This document shows positions 21,998 to 33,699 of a stretch of 64,000 nt of DNA, piece after piece. The notes under the pieces are model-generated. The model ran no database searches. It was not told the origin of the DNA and saw nothing but the letters and a program-made list of their open reading frames with translations. Within the stretch, counting starts at the first letter, position 1, and every line of letters starts with the position of its first letter. The position numbers and the translations under genes were made by a program. The DNA comes from Podospora pseudoanserina. Taxonomy: Eukaryota; Ascomycota; Sordariomycetes; Sordariales; Podosporaceae. Location of the stretch: positions 2,480,001 to 2,544,000 of the forward strand of contig NC_085921.1 in the NCBI RefSeq assembly GCF_035222485.1. The letters run 5' to 3'.

Positions 21998-24329
21998 ATG
22001 GCCCCCGTAAGCTAGCCTCCCCCCGCCTCCAACTCTCTCGAGACAATGCAAGCAAGCTGTCCATGGCGTGCGTCTTTGGACATCTGCCTAACCACCACGC
22101 CGGCGCACCTTCACAACTACCACCACGAATCCGATGCACCCCCCTTTTTGTTACAATGGGCTATGGACACTGACATGATGGTGCCTTGCAGTCCAAAGCA
22201 GATGGCCAGGATGGAGTGCACAGCGGTATGCGCCAACCCCTCATCCCAACCACCACATTGGTGGTGTATCTCTAGTTGCTAACTGATGGACGTACAGGCA
22301 AAATCTACTCGGTGTCTGGGTTAGTTCGAGCCGATACATCCCCCGATAACACATACCGAAAGATCCTCGATGGCTAACATGCAGCCCCCAGCCCCGTCGT
22401 TGTCGCCGAGGACATGATTGGTGTTGCTATGTATGAGTTGGTATGGTTCTGGTTCGGTCCGATGGCATAAAAGACGCTCTGGCTAAGCTATGGAAACAGG
22501 TCAAAGTTGGTCACGATCAGCTCGTTGGTGAAGTCATTCGTATCAATGGCGACCAAGCGACCATCCAGGTGTACGAGGAAACAGGTACGATGCGGCTCTC
22601 CACCCTGCCCGGCGCAAGCTTGCCGAAGCTAACCTCGAGTGTCTCACAGCCGGTGTCATGGTTGGCGACCCCGTGCTCCGAACCGGCAAGCCCCTCTCCG
22701 TCGAACTCGGCCCCGGTCTCTTGAACAATATCTACGATGGTATCCAGCGCCCACTTGAAAAGATCTCGCAGGTCTCCCAGAGCATTTATATCCCCAGAGG
22801 CATCGCCGCTCCTGCCCTCGACCGCGAGAAGAAGTGGGAGTTTACCCCAACCAAGAAGGTCGGCGACCACATCGCCGGTGGTGACGTATGGGGTACTGTT
22901 TACGAAAACTCGTTCATTACCGTCCACAAGATTCTCTTGCCTCCTAGGGCTCGCGGTACCATCACGAGGATCGCCGAGAAGGGCAGCTACACAGTCGAGG
23001 AGAAGATCCTCGAGGTCGAGTTCGACGGCAAGAAGACTGAGTACCCCATGATGCAGACCTGGCCAGTACGTGTGCCGCGCCCAACCACGGAGAAGCACTC
23101 TGCCAATCAGCCCTTCCTGGTCGGTCAGCGTGTGCTCGACGCTCTCTTTCCTTCGGTCCAGGGTGGTACCGTTGCCATTCCCGGTGCTTTCGGCTGTGGC
23201 AAGACTGTCATTTCCCAGTCCGTCTCCAAGTTCTCCAACAGCGATGTCATCGTGTACGTCGGCTGTGGTGAGCGTGGTAACGAGATGGCCGAAGTCTTGA
23301 AGGATTTCCCATCGCTCAAGATTGAGGTCGATGGCCGCATGGAGCCTATCATGAAGCGCACAACTCTTATTGCCAACACGTCCAACATGCCCGTCGCTGC
23401 ACGTGAAGCATCCATCTACACCGGCATCACAGTGGCCGAGTACTTCAGAGATCAGGGCATGGACGTTGCCATGATGGCTGACTCGTCTTCCCGCTGGGCT
23501 GAGGCTCTGAGAGAAATTTCCGGCCGTCTCGGTGAAATGCCCGCTGATCAAGGTTTCCCCGCCTACCTCTCTGCCAAGTTAGCCTCGTTCTACGAACGTG
23601 CCGGAAAGGTCCAGGCGCTGGGCAGCCCCGACCGCGATGGCAGTGTCAGCATTGTAGGTGCCGTGTCACCACCCGGTGGTGATTTCTCCGATCCTGTTAC
23701 ATCTGCCACGCTCGGTATCGTGCAGGTCTTCTGGGGTTTGGACAAGAAGCTTGCGCAGCGCAAGCATTTCCCTTCGATCAACACCTCGCTCAGTTACAGC
23801 AAGTACACCATGACGCTCGACAAGTGGTACGAGAAGGAGTATCCCGACTTCCCTCGCCTGCGCGACCGTATCAAGCAGCTTCTTTCCGACAGTGAAGAGC
23901 TCGACCAGGTCGTCCAGCTGGTCGGCAAGTCTGCGCTGTCTGACCCTGACAAGATCACCTTGGATATGGCTACCCTCATCAAGGAGGATTTCCTCCAGCA
24001 GAACGGTTACTCCAAGTATGACCAGTTCTGCCCCATCTGGAAGACGGAGTGGATGATGAAGCTCATGATGGGATTCCACGATGAGGCACAAAAGGCGATC
24101 GCCTCTGGCCAGAGCTGGGCCAAGGTGCGCGATGCCACCCAGGACCTCCAGGGCGAGCTGCGCAGACTCAAGTTTGAGATTCCAGATGAGGGACAGGAGA
24201 AGATTTGCAAGAAGGTTAGTCCCTTTACTATCATCCCCTGGAAGAGAGAATCATGAACTGACAATGAAATAGTACGAGGCGATACAACAAGCCATGCTTG
24301 ACAAGTTTGCTTCCGTGATTGACGAGTAA
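21998..24329 (+). CDS. vma1: V-type proton ATPase catalytic subunit A
   Basis: Seven exons (21998-22006, 22192-22225, 22298-22319, 22392-22440, 22500-22584, 22650-24214, 24273-24329) encode 606 residues; Neurospora VMA-1 is about 607. The first three exons are only 9, 34 and 22 nt, and six introns crowd the gene (five in its first 650 bp). Each join is in phase and restores the conserved line [18 protein letters not shown]. Walker A GAFGCGKT is at residues 245-252; GERGNEM and the arginine-finger region are intact. The site where the yeast VMA1 intein sits (between VG and CGERGNE) is unoccupied. Subunit A hydrolyses ATP in the V1 sector to drive proton import into vacuoles. It matters in hyphae for storage, pH and wall-protein sorting. 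Confidence 0.96.
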
Positions 24330-25321
24330 AAAAATGATGTATTGTTGACAGCAAGGGGCGTCACGGTTGTTGGCATATTCTAAGCGAACTCATTCAGGGT
24401 TCTTTTTGCAAAGCGCGGTCATCGTGACAGGTTGTTGCTGTTTGTAGGTACTACAATTGCGTTTGACATGTGATGATTGTTGAAGGGTGGGGGAAAGGGG
24501 ATGGGTGGTGGATTATTACCCTGGCTTTCATAGATTTCTCTGTTCTGTCAGTCTCTGTTCCTCTGTCCCTCTTTCTGACATACACATTCTTGGGGGTTCA
24601 ATGGGGTAGATAGTGTATTGATTGGTTCTGCAAACACTTGATGCTTCGGTAATTCGGATCATGTTGTCATGAGAAAGTCACATGGCACCTCGGCATAACA
24701 TGTGAAGATTATTGATGAAGCAGAATAGTTTGAGACTTTTTTGTATTTCAACCGTCATTATATACCATACATCATATCCAGTTGGGATGGGTCGTTATCG
24801 TTATAAACAAGCAACAAAAACATCAACAGGAGCAAGTGACTCTTTCTCACCCTCTCTCTCCTTCTCAAACCAGATAACAACCCGCCTGCCTGCCTAGCCA
24901 TAGCCGTCCAGATAGAACCCCATACCAACCATCCATATAAGCCTTTGCCAACCAAATATTTCCAACAAACTTTGAGAAGCCAAACCAGCCAGCCAGCTAA
25001 TGACCATCCGAACTAGAATCAAACCATGAACCAAATATATCTCCTCGATCAATGCGCCGCCAAAGAAGCGAAAACGTATAATATCCCAGCCCTCTCGCCA
25101 CCTTTTTTTCTCCACATCTCTCTGTTTGAAAGTATTCCAACACGTTCTCTTTTCCAACACGATTTCCAACAAACCATTCAACTCCAAAACAGACACTGGG
25201 GTATCCCCCTCTTCCAACTCTTCTGATCCCTCCTCTTCTTTCTCAAATAACTCCACAAGTCAACTCATCCTGCCCCCCCCCCGGAAACGAGAAGACAGCC
25301 AATAGAAGAGGGATGAACCCT
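24330..25321. other. Convergent 3' region, vma1 / DUF4048 gene
   Basis: 992 bp of AT-rich sequence between convergent stops. I see nothing beyond probable 3' UTRs. Confidence 0.5.
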
Positions 25322-27175
25322 CTAAATCCCCTTCTCCTTTCCCCCCTGCTGCCGCTGCTGCTCGGGCGGACTCAAACTCCGTTCCCATTCCTTCATAAAC
25401 TCACTCCCCATCTTCTTAATATTGGACGGGGTGAGCTTGTTGAGTACAGGCGGGAGCAACTCCTCCAATTTCCCGGTGCCGTTGGGGGATGAGCCGTTCC
25501 TCTTGTTGTTGCCGCCGCTGTTCAGTCTCGATTTCGAGCTTTTGTTTTTCCTGCACACAAGATATCATCAGAACCTCTTCTTTTAAACGAAAAAAGAAAA
25601 AAGAAAAAGACATTAAGATGTATATTTTGCCCGCTGGCTGGGCTGGGTATCTCTTCAAACAAAGGAAAAGAAAAAGAAAAAACCGTTGTTGAATGAATAG
25701 AAAACCCGGGTATCACATCAAACAAAAAAACGAAAAAAATGGGACTCATACAATGGCGTCTCTTCCTCTTCCTCTTCCTCTTCCTCCTCCCCTCCCCTCT
25801 TCGGCGAGGTCGGATCACTAGGCATAATATCCCCATTCACCGTCGTCCCGCTCCACCGCGGACTCGACACACCACCACCCGTCGGCGGGCTGCTATTCCA
25901 ATTCGACCAGTCATTATCATCCACCGAGTCGGCCGTCAGCGGCGTCCACGAGAACCTCTTTGTTGGTTTTGCCGCTTCCGTCTTTGATCTCCTGAGGGGG
26001 AGTGGTGGTGGTTTAAACTCCTCTTCCTGGGCAGTAGTAGGGATAGGGTCCATTGTCGCCAAATCATCAAACGCCGACGAAACCTTTGGTCGAGGATTGG
26101 GTGCGGGCCGGATGGTGTCTTGCTGGTCGCTGCTGTCAAAAAGGAGCATCCTCTCCACTTTCGTCTGGCGCATGTTGCCCGTGTTGTCGCGGAGGTAGAC
26201 GCCCTGTCCGGTGATGGGTTCGTCGCCCACCGTCGCTTGGCGGATGTCTTCCATGAAGGTCCAGATACCTGATTTGAGGTCCTGGGCAATCTGCTTAACG
26301 CTTGTAGGCTGGGGTGTAGTCCTCGGTGCCCAGGAGGCGCGTTTGGCGAGGTAGCTCGGAGTAACAGGAGCATAGTTATGAACACCATGTGGATCGTAGT
26401 CTAGTTTCAGATGGTTCGGCCCGTCTTCATGTATGGAGAAGCCCTCGCCCGGTTTTGTCGGTGATAGCAGCGAGAGTTTCCTCGCGTGACCACCAGTGAA
26501 TACCCGTCGCCGGCTCTTTTCCGGTGTAGGTTGCTGTTGTTGGTGCTGCTGCCCCAGCAACGTCTTCCTCCTGTCCAGCTCAATGCTCCTCCGGATGGCA
26601 ACCTCGTCGTGACAATCCGCCGGCGAGTTTAACGATCGCAACGCTTCGTGGTTTCGCCTGTTAGCTGGCCTCTTCTTGTATCCCTCGTGTAGGGTAAACT
26701 CCTCTTTTAACCTCGCCAGCTCGGCCTCGGCACGGTCCAGCTCTTCCCTCAGCTCCATTACTCGCCTCTCCTGCGCTGCTATCGCGGTGATGAAGTCGAT
26801 TCCCTCCACTGGGGACATGATGGAGGAGGGGGTGTCTAATGGTGTTGGGGGAAAGGTCGCTGCGGTGGTGGATGCTGGGACGGGTCGGGAGGGGAAGGCA
26901 CTTGGTGGTGCGATGGGTAGAGTCAGGGATAATCTGTTGGTGGTTCTGGAGGCTGAGGAGGTGGATCGTGAGGAGCGACCCCCGCTGAACCCACCAAAGG
27001 GGGAACTGGGCGAGCTGAGAAGATCATCGGGGATTGTTCGAGGTCGTGTGTCGTCTTGACTGCTTCCTCGGCTTCCAATTCCTCGATTGGCAACGTGCCG
27101 CCGTAAATTGTTTGGTGTTCCTTGTCCTGCCATTGTATCGTCCAGGCTTCTTCTAGGTGAAATCATCTGATCCAT
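25322..27175 (-). CDS. DUF4048-type fungal protein of unknown function
   Basis: Exons 27175-25752 and 25550-25322 give 550 residues; the 201-bp intron joins in phase 2 (TP|L). Features: an S/R-rich N-terminus with RTTNRLSLTLPIAPP (residues 77-91), a coiled coil at 126-165 (EGIDFITAIAAQERRVMELR), a conserved block near QIAQDLKSGIWTFMEDIRQ, an acidic poly-E stretch, and a C-terminal helix (LPPVLNKLTPSNIKKMGSEF). The SLTLPI block followed by the AIAAQERRVMELREEL coiled coil is what I associate with the fungal DUF4048 family, which has no assigned function. The reading frame stays open upstream to an ATG at 27532; those 119 extra residues are proline/arginine-rich and look like leader, so I use 27175. 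No membrane segment or signal peptide is seen, so it is likely cytosolic. Confidence 0.6.
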
Positions 27176-29004
27176 GTAATAAGGGTACTGTTGGTTCTTT
27201 GGCGTGATGGGTGTTCTTGGGCGGGGTGGTTCGGTCTTCTGTGCTGGTGGTGGTGGTGGTGGTGGTGGTTGTTTGTTTTCAATGATAAGGGGGTCGGGGG
27301 CGATAAACGAGTGTTGTGACGGCTTGCGCAAGGAGGAGAATTCAGGATCAAAGGCCGACCAAGCAGCTCTGCGGCGTCGAAGAAGGCGGTGGCGGGGAGC
27401 GGTGTAGCGAGTCGTTCTTCTGGCGACGACGACGGCCTTGTGAGCGTTCAGCAGGCGGCTGTCGCGTTGGTATAAAAGAGTGTAGGCGCAAGCCGAAACG
27501 AAGCAAGTTCGGAGGATGGGGATGGAGGTCATGGAAAAAAAAGAAGAGAGCAGCGCGTTCAGAAGGGGACGACAGTGGGTGGAAACCTCATCTCGCCCGA
27601 TTCATGCGACCCTTTTTTCTTATTGGTGAGAAGACCCTGACCGCCAACCAATGCTGGGGGGTCTCGTCCGGGGGTTGTATGGATTCGTCGGTGCGACTGC
27701 ACAGCCCGGTCCTAGCAGCTGTAACTGACAGGGCCCCGCTCCAGATCGTTTGTTCTGAAGCTCTCAAGAATAATGTATTCGAACGTTCGGTTGGAACACG
27801 GGGGTGGGTATGTGTGGTGTTGCGGTCTCTCTGTGTTGAACTCGGACAAGATATGGACGAGATATACCCGCCGGACGGATAGCAGCCGTGGTGGCACAAA
27901 CTGTTGGGGTAGCCTGGCGGCTGCGATCGAATCCTCTCCCCCGTCGGACTTGATCGCTCACCTAAGCACTGGAGACTGTGGTCTGGCTCGTGGGGCCGAC
28001 AGGGAATAAAAAGGTAAGGTTGACCGTTGGCCAGTGGAGGTGTTGCAAGTCGCAGCAAGTCGCAGGGAGATTCCAGGAGGTCGGAGAGGGGCTTCGATTA
28101 CTTTAAGGATTCTCAAAATTCATTTCGATTACCTGCATGCCGTGTTGCTCCGCAGTCTCTTCCAGTGCCACAACCACACGCGAGGATCTGGACGATGACT
28201 GGATGGACCGATGGCGAAGACGAGGGACTTGTTGGCCAAGATGGACGAGGTGGTGTGAGTGGGAATTCGGGGAATCGAATGCAAGACATTCCGCGGCAAC
28301 CAGACAACCTCACACCCTACCCAGCACTACACACATCACGGGGAAAGGAGCATGAGATCCCAATGACCTTAACGAGATAAACAAAACATTCGAATGATTC
28401 GAGAAGCAGAAACGCATGAATGAGGCGCCCGGGGTATCACCTATAGCCCGGATATTAAACGGGGATTCTATACCCAGCAATTGCTTGATATAAGCTGGGA
28501 TGAAAACCTCACCAGCAATGGCTTGGAAACCGTTGCATCGTATACAAAATAGAAATCACAAGCCTTCTCGAACAAGGCCACAAACTCGGTTTCCAGGCGC
28601 TGCCAACTGGCTGCAAATCTCAATTTCCCCTGCATTGGAAAGTGGGACGCCCCGGATTTTGGGATCTGGAATTCTTGGAGGCAATGATGCACGAACCACT
28701 TGACAAAGCATCTCTGATTGTACTCACGTGATCCCGCGTCCTCGACGCGCTTGCGCTTCTTAGAACGGTACAGCTTGGGCAAAGGGATGCAACCGTTGTT
28801 TTCTAATCAAAGCCATGGCAACGTCCCGGCGACGAGCAGCTTACGATTTCTTTTTCCATTGAGAGAAATCGTGGGCGAATTAATTTCTGGTTCTTTTTAA
28901 TCAATTCACTAGGATCCAGAACCTGCGGATTTCCAGCAAGCCTTTCTCTTACTATCCGCCAGTTCGCCGCCGGGTATTGGCTGGGTTTAGGTGTGGCCAA
29001 CGAC
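27176..29004. other. Divergent intergenic region, DUF4048 gene / Rad9-like gene
   Basis: 1.8 kb. It contains two short exon-like stretches: plus strand from 28210 (MAKTRDLLAKMDEVV then GTGAGT), and minus strand 28859-28468. Neither can be built into a convincing gene. No tRNA or other RNA gene was found. Confidence 0.4.
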
Positions 29005-32000
29005 ATGCCATCCAAGACACTGCGAGGGGCCGAGAAAAAGGCGCTGGAAGGGGAAAATGAGTCTCAGGACACTCTGGAGGTTTTTAACCGCTTGGTGCAA
29101 GGCTACGGTGTTGGCATTGTAAGTTCTTGGTGGCGCTGAATAGGGGACCCCTCACCTTCTCTAGGCTTCCAGCATCTCAGGATTGGCTAACATCGAGACA
29201 CTGTGTAGGCAAGCAGCTCACCTCCACCACCAGACCTCAGCACCACGCCGCCTCCAAGCAAGCCTGGTGTTCAGAAAGGTGCGTCAGTGCTTTGCTCTTT
29301 TTTCTTTTTTTTTTTTTTTTTTGTAATTTCTGTGACGAATCCTGAGGACTGACGGATACACATGCACTTAGACGTTGGCCGCTTCAAAAAGCCACCATCC
29401 TTCAACGTGAGTATTTTTCGCACGGTTCCAAGGCCGTTGAATTTCCCCGCAAAGCAAACGTTCAACGCCCCTGTTTGTCCGTTCCTGGATTGCACTGACC
29501 AGCTTCACAGACGCGGGGGACGACGCGTGCAGGCAACAACAACTCACAATCTCGTCGTCAACATCGTTCCGGCGTGGAAAGGGCACCATCGCAGGGGTCA
29601 CAAACCCGCCAGGCTCCTGGCAGCGATGGCCCAGACACTCAGTTAACAGACATCCCTGCCCCAAACCAGATCAACGTTGCGCGCCGAGACAAGATGGACT
29701 CGCAAAAGTCGACACAGTCCAACAATGGTCGAAGCTATGACCAGTACTGTCGTTCGCCATCTCCCAGCATGGACACTCGGACTCGAGAACAAGCGATTGT
29801 GGAGGAAGAGAATGCAGGGACGGTGCAGTTTGATCTTGATAAAATTCCCCAGGAAACGCCCTATCATGGTTCCAATCTGCCAAACGACTCGGGCTTCGTT
29901 GACTATGGTACAAGTCGTCTTCCCAAACATGCATCTCACCAGCCCATCTTATCGTCGCCTCGCCCGCCAGAGACACCGGCTGCTCCACATAACCCGTTTC
30001 GACAAGGACTCTCTCAGCTACTTCCCCCGTCCCAAATGTTTCAGTCGACCCAGTTTTCATCGGCCGTCAAGGTGGCCAGCCCAACTTCCTCACGACCATC
30101 GCCGGCAGAGTTCCCTCACCCAGGATCACTTACCGGCCCAGCTCTGTCATCCCCACTTAAGGATCGGGGTCTTCGGTCGTCTTCTGTCCCGAACCCGCCA
30201 TCAAGCCCACAGATTCTTCCAGGGAGAAAGTCATCCAACCTGGAAAATCGACCCAGCAGTCCCATTCCTAGCGCCTCGAATGGAAACAAAGCTGCTACTG
30301 AAGCGCCGCAATCTGAGTTGCTCCCAAGGCGAAGAGCAGCCCCGGAGCCAATGGCCGCTTATGAGCCTATTCACAAGTCCCAAGAAAGACGTGGCTCCTC
30401 GGAAGTGCGGTCAGACCCTCCTGTATTCGAAAAGGACGATGATGATGACGAGGAGCTACTTCGACGTCGAAGGGCACAGAGCAAAAAGAATGCTGCGCTC
30501 AAGTCACTAACCGCCATCAGTGTACCGCGTTCAGCGAAGACGAAGATGGCAGAAGTCGAAGTGCCATTGACGAGCAGTGAGAAACAAACGACAAAGGCGG
30601 AGGCATATCTTGTCCAGTGCCACGGCACCGAGGCTCAAGATTCTTCACCGGATGAAGAGACCATCAAGGACTCCCAAGCTAAGAACTTGCCATCTGGACC
30701 GAAACAGCCCGCTATTGTTGACGACGATTCAACCCAGTCTGACAACGGGGATATGGCAGAGCCAGTGGTAGACTTGACGCCAGTAGCAGAGCCCGAACTT
30801 CCAGCAGTGCGTTCAAGGCGGTCAGCTCGTTCAGGCCATCCTGTTGAGCCCCCAGGTCTAGCTCCAGCTACATCCATCATTCCGGAAACGAGTCCTACAC
30901 GAGTCAGAATGGAAGCCGGTGTGGTAGAGGAGCCAACCCATCAGCCGGCTGCCCCAGAACTGGAGCCGGTCTTGCCTCACTCGACCCCCCCGGCGCCCAA
31001 TACAAGATCCAGAAGGGCAATTCCTGAGCCTCGTCACCCTTCAAGCTCAGACCTCACCTCCATCGCCTCAACCCCCAGTATCTACACAGACTCTACTAGA
31101 GCATCTGTGTCTGAGCGCTCGCCTCTCGAGGCTTCAATGGCTGGGAACTTCTCAGCGGTTTCTACGAGACTGAACCGGAGACAAGTCCGTGAGAGAGTTG
31201 CAAAGCCGAAAGGCTCAAGAGAGAGTCTGAGGCAATCTGTAAGGTTGCAGAGCAGGAGGGGCTCAGGTTCAACAGACGAGCTCGCTCTGCCCCTGCCGAC
31301 AACGCCGGCTTTTGAGGATAGCTTGGGCGTCTCCCGTCTCAATATTGCTTCGGCATCTCGGTCGACTTTTCGAGCTGCCTGCGCGAGCATCAAATCGCCC
31401 TTCGGCCAGCCTACTTCGGGATTGTTCAGCAATATGGCTTTTGCCATTTCTTTTCAATCGAAAAAGCCAGGTGAAACCAATGATCAGTACAAGAAGCGCA
31501 TGGACGATTCAACCACCCTTCAGAAGCGTATTGCGCAAGCTGGGGGCAGGGTGCTTCCAAATGGATTCGATGAGCTCTTTGAGGTTTCACCCGGGAGATC
31601 ACTCACGTCGACCCCGGTCGCTAGTCCTGGGAAGGGCCAGACGTCGGCTGAGATCCAACTCACTCCTGTTGGGTATGCCACCGGATTTACGGCGTTGATT
31701 GCTGATGGGCACTCTCGCAAGGTAAAGTACATGCAGGCTTTGGCGTTGGGGCTGCCGTGTATTGCTCCGCGTTGGGTGACGATGTGTCTAGACAGGGGGG
31801 AGCTGGTGGACTGGTCGCCTTTTCTCTTGTGCGCTGGACAGTCGGCTTTTTTGGATAATGCCATCAGGTCGAGGAGTTTGGCTCCTTATGATGCCGCGAC
31901 GGCTAGGTTGGCGGATGTGGTTGCCCAGCGCCCGAAGCTGCTGCAGGGGAGCAGGATGCTGGCCGTGGTGAAAAAGTCGGTCCAGTCGAAAAAGATGCCG

Positions 32001-32333
32001 TATGTGTTTCTGGCGCAGGTGCTGGGGGTTTCGTTGACGAGGGTGTATACTGCTGACGAGGCCAGGGTGGCGGTGAAGGCTGCGGAGGAGGCGGGGCAGG
32101 TGTTTGACTGGGTTTATGTTGATGGGAAGTCGGTCGAGCAGGCGCTGTTTTCTGCTCCTTGTTCGACGGGGCAGAAGAAGAAGAGGAAGAGGGGGTCGAT
32201 GGCGGCGCCGGAGGTGGTGACGGGGGATGGTGGTGAGCCGCCCTTGAAGAGGATCAGGACGTTGGATGATGAGTTGGTGATTCAGAGTTTGATTTTGGGG
32301 AGGTTGATTGAGGAGGGGGAAATGGAACAGTGA
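29005..32333 (+). CDS. Rad9/Crb2/53BP1-type DNA damage checkpoint protein with C-terminal BRCT domains
   Basis: Exons 29005-29118, 29209-29278, 29372-29406 and 29511-32333 give 1013 residues with all phases matching. The long N-terminal two thirds is disordered and holds about ten SQ/TQ sites (for example APSQGSQTRQ, LLPPSQMFQSTQ, DDSTQSD), the cluster expected for Mec1/Tel1 targets. From about residue 711 a tandem BRCT region follows, opening with MAFAISFQSKK and GGRVLPNGFDELFE; APRWVTMCLDRGELVDW ends the first repeat and VFDWVYVDGKSVEQAL the second. Rad9/Crb2 binds modified nucleosomes at breaks and recruits the Chk/Rad53 kinase. Orthology is inferred from layout. The Tudor domain normally just before the BRCTs is not visible (see findings). 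An alternative is another BRCT scaffold. Confidence 0.65.
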
Positions 32334-32817
32334 GTGTGTGTGTGTGGGGGGGGGGGTATATCCAGTTTACTTTTGGTTTTTTAATTTAGCTTTTATCTGT
32401 CATGTATGATTAGCGGGCATGGCGATGGGAGTTGGGGGGAATGTGAGATATCACGCCTGTAGTTTTGTAGAACGGGATGATGGGTATAGGACAAGAGAAT
32501 TTATCAGATGGGGATTAGACGGAGAATGGAAGGGGGAGGGATGGATTTTATACAGGATAATGTGAGGATACAGCGTATAGTTTATAGCAGATCATTGCGT
32601 TTTGAACAGGGAGTTAGTCAAGAGGGAAAAATGAACGTCGTGAATTCATATTACAAAACTTTTACCCTACACTTTCCTTGCGATACAAATCCCAACCCAT
32701 TGACAAAGGAAGTAACTCCCCCTCCACCGAAAAGTAAGTTAACGAACGTCTCTAGTTAGTCCAACCTGTCTCTCACTTTTTTTCTGCTATCCAGTCCTTC
32801 TTTTTTTTGCAGGTCAA
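32334..32817. other. Convergent 3' region, Rad9-like / secreted protein
   Basis: 484 bp. It begins with a TG repeat running into a G tract (about 32335-32356). Nothing else is seen. Confidence 0.5.
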
Positions 32818-33699
32818 TCAGTTACACGGAGCATCACACCTCCCGATATGATCCTTGTCGGGATTCAGACAAGTCCCTCCGCAACTGCAGAGCAGCTCGA
32901 TCTTGTTGCCCGGGGTGTCGGTCAGGCTGCAGGAGCTGCCGCCGCCTGCGCCGGCGACGGGGGCTTGTCTCTTTTTGTTGTTGAAGCCGCGGGGGTGGAG
33001 CTTGTTGTTGTTGCTACCAAAACCGGAAAAGAGTGATCTGAAAAAGGAGGAATGGGAGGAGGAGCCGTCGTCGGAGTTGGCGTAGGGGTTAGAGTTGGGG
33101 GAGATGTTGGAGGTGAGGGACAAGGTGGTGGTGGAGTTGTCGGGGGGGACGCAGACGTAGAGGGCTTGGATGGGGTCGGTTTTGGTCTTGCCGTCGAGGC
33201 AGTTTTCTTTGGAGGCGGAGCAGTAGGATTTTACTATGTCTGCTTCGGCGAAGCCTGGGAGATGGGCTGTTAGTGAGGGGGCAGGGGACAGAGGGTGGAA
33301 AGTGGGCGGGGTGGATGAAGGAGTGAGAATGTTTAAAGAAGTCGAAGGGGAAATCATGCGTCTTTGTTTTCCCTGACTGGGCTGATCTAGGTTTTGAGAG
33401 AAGGAAAGAGACCTACCTTGATGATCCCTCAAGATATACCCACAATACGTAAACCCCTTCCCACAAACTGCCCCCTGACCAGTGGCGGCACCGCTGCCGC
33501 CGGAGGCCGCAGGAGCAGATGTAGGTGCCGAAGTAGAAGACCACACCGTTCCTGTCGCCGCCGGAGGCACGGGGATGCTCGACCACGGCACCGTAACAGA
33601 CGTCGTCGAAGTCGGCGAGGGCAAAGGAAGAGGAGTGTTATCCTGTGCCCGAGACAAAGAAGCGAACAGCAGTAAGACGAGTGACAACATCTTGGTCAT
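32818..33699 (-). CDS. Small secreted cysteine-rich protein
   Basis: Exons 33699-33417 and 33254-32818 encode 239 residues (162-bp intron, phase 1). A signal peptide (MTKMLSLVLLLFASLSRAQ) is followed by an S/T/P-rich linker of about 60 residues, likely O-glycosylated. A core then opens AVCGKGFTYCGYILRDHQGF and continues KSYCSASKENCLDG, YVCVPPDNST. A variable basic segment precedes a second cysteine cluster LLCSCGGTCLNPDKDHIGRC ending DAPCN. Ten or more cysteines with even spacing point to disulphide bonds. The core opening, CGxGFTYCGYIL, recalls a small-secreted-protein family widespread in plant-associated and saprobic fungi whose function is unknown. An ATG farther upstream (33807) would precede the signal peptide and is less likely. 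A KKRQ site before the last cluster could be a Kex2-type processing site. Confidence 0.7.
   Translation of the reverse strand: MTKMLSLVLLLFASLSRAQDNTPLPLPSPTSTTSVTVPWSSIPVPPAATGTVWSSTSAPTSAPAASGGSGAATGQGAVCGKGFTYCGYILRDHQGRSLSFSQNLDQPSQGKQRRMISPSTSLNILTPSSTPPTFHPLSPAPSLTAHLPGFAEADIVKSYCSASKENCLDGKTKTDPIQALYVCVPPDNSTTTLSLTSNISPNSNPYANSDDGSSSHSSFFRSLFSGFGSNNNKLHPRGFNNKKRQAPVAGAGGGSSCSLTDTPGNKIELLCSCGGTCLNPDKDHIGRCDAPCN

Noticed and set aside
23220-23290. Checked the vma1 intein insertion site
   Set aside because: The VGCGERGNE sequence is continuous; no intein is present.
22517-23551. 344-codon open frame antisense to vma1
   Set aside because: It mirrors the strongly C/G-ended codons of vma1 and has no start context, intron logic or domain.
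28210-28254. Plus-strand exon-like MAKTRDLLAKMDEVV followed by GTGAGT
   Set aside because: All nearby acceptors lead to stops within about ten codons; no supported second exon.
28250-28290. TTCGATTCCCCG-like stretch resembling a tRNA T-arm on the minus strand
   Set aside because: No GGTTC box, acceptor stem or anticodon arm could be built around it.
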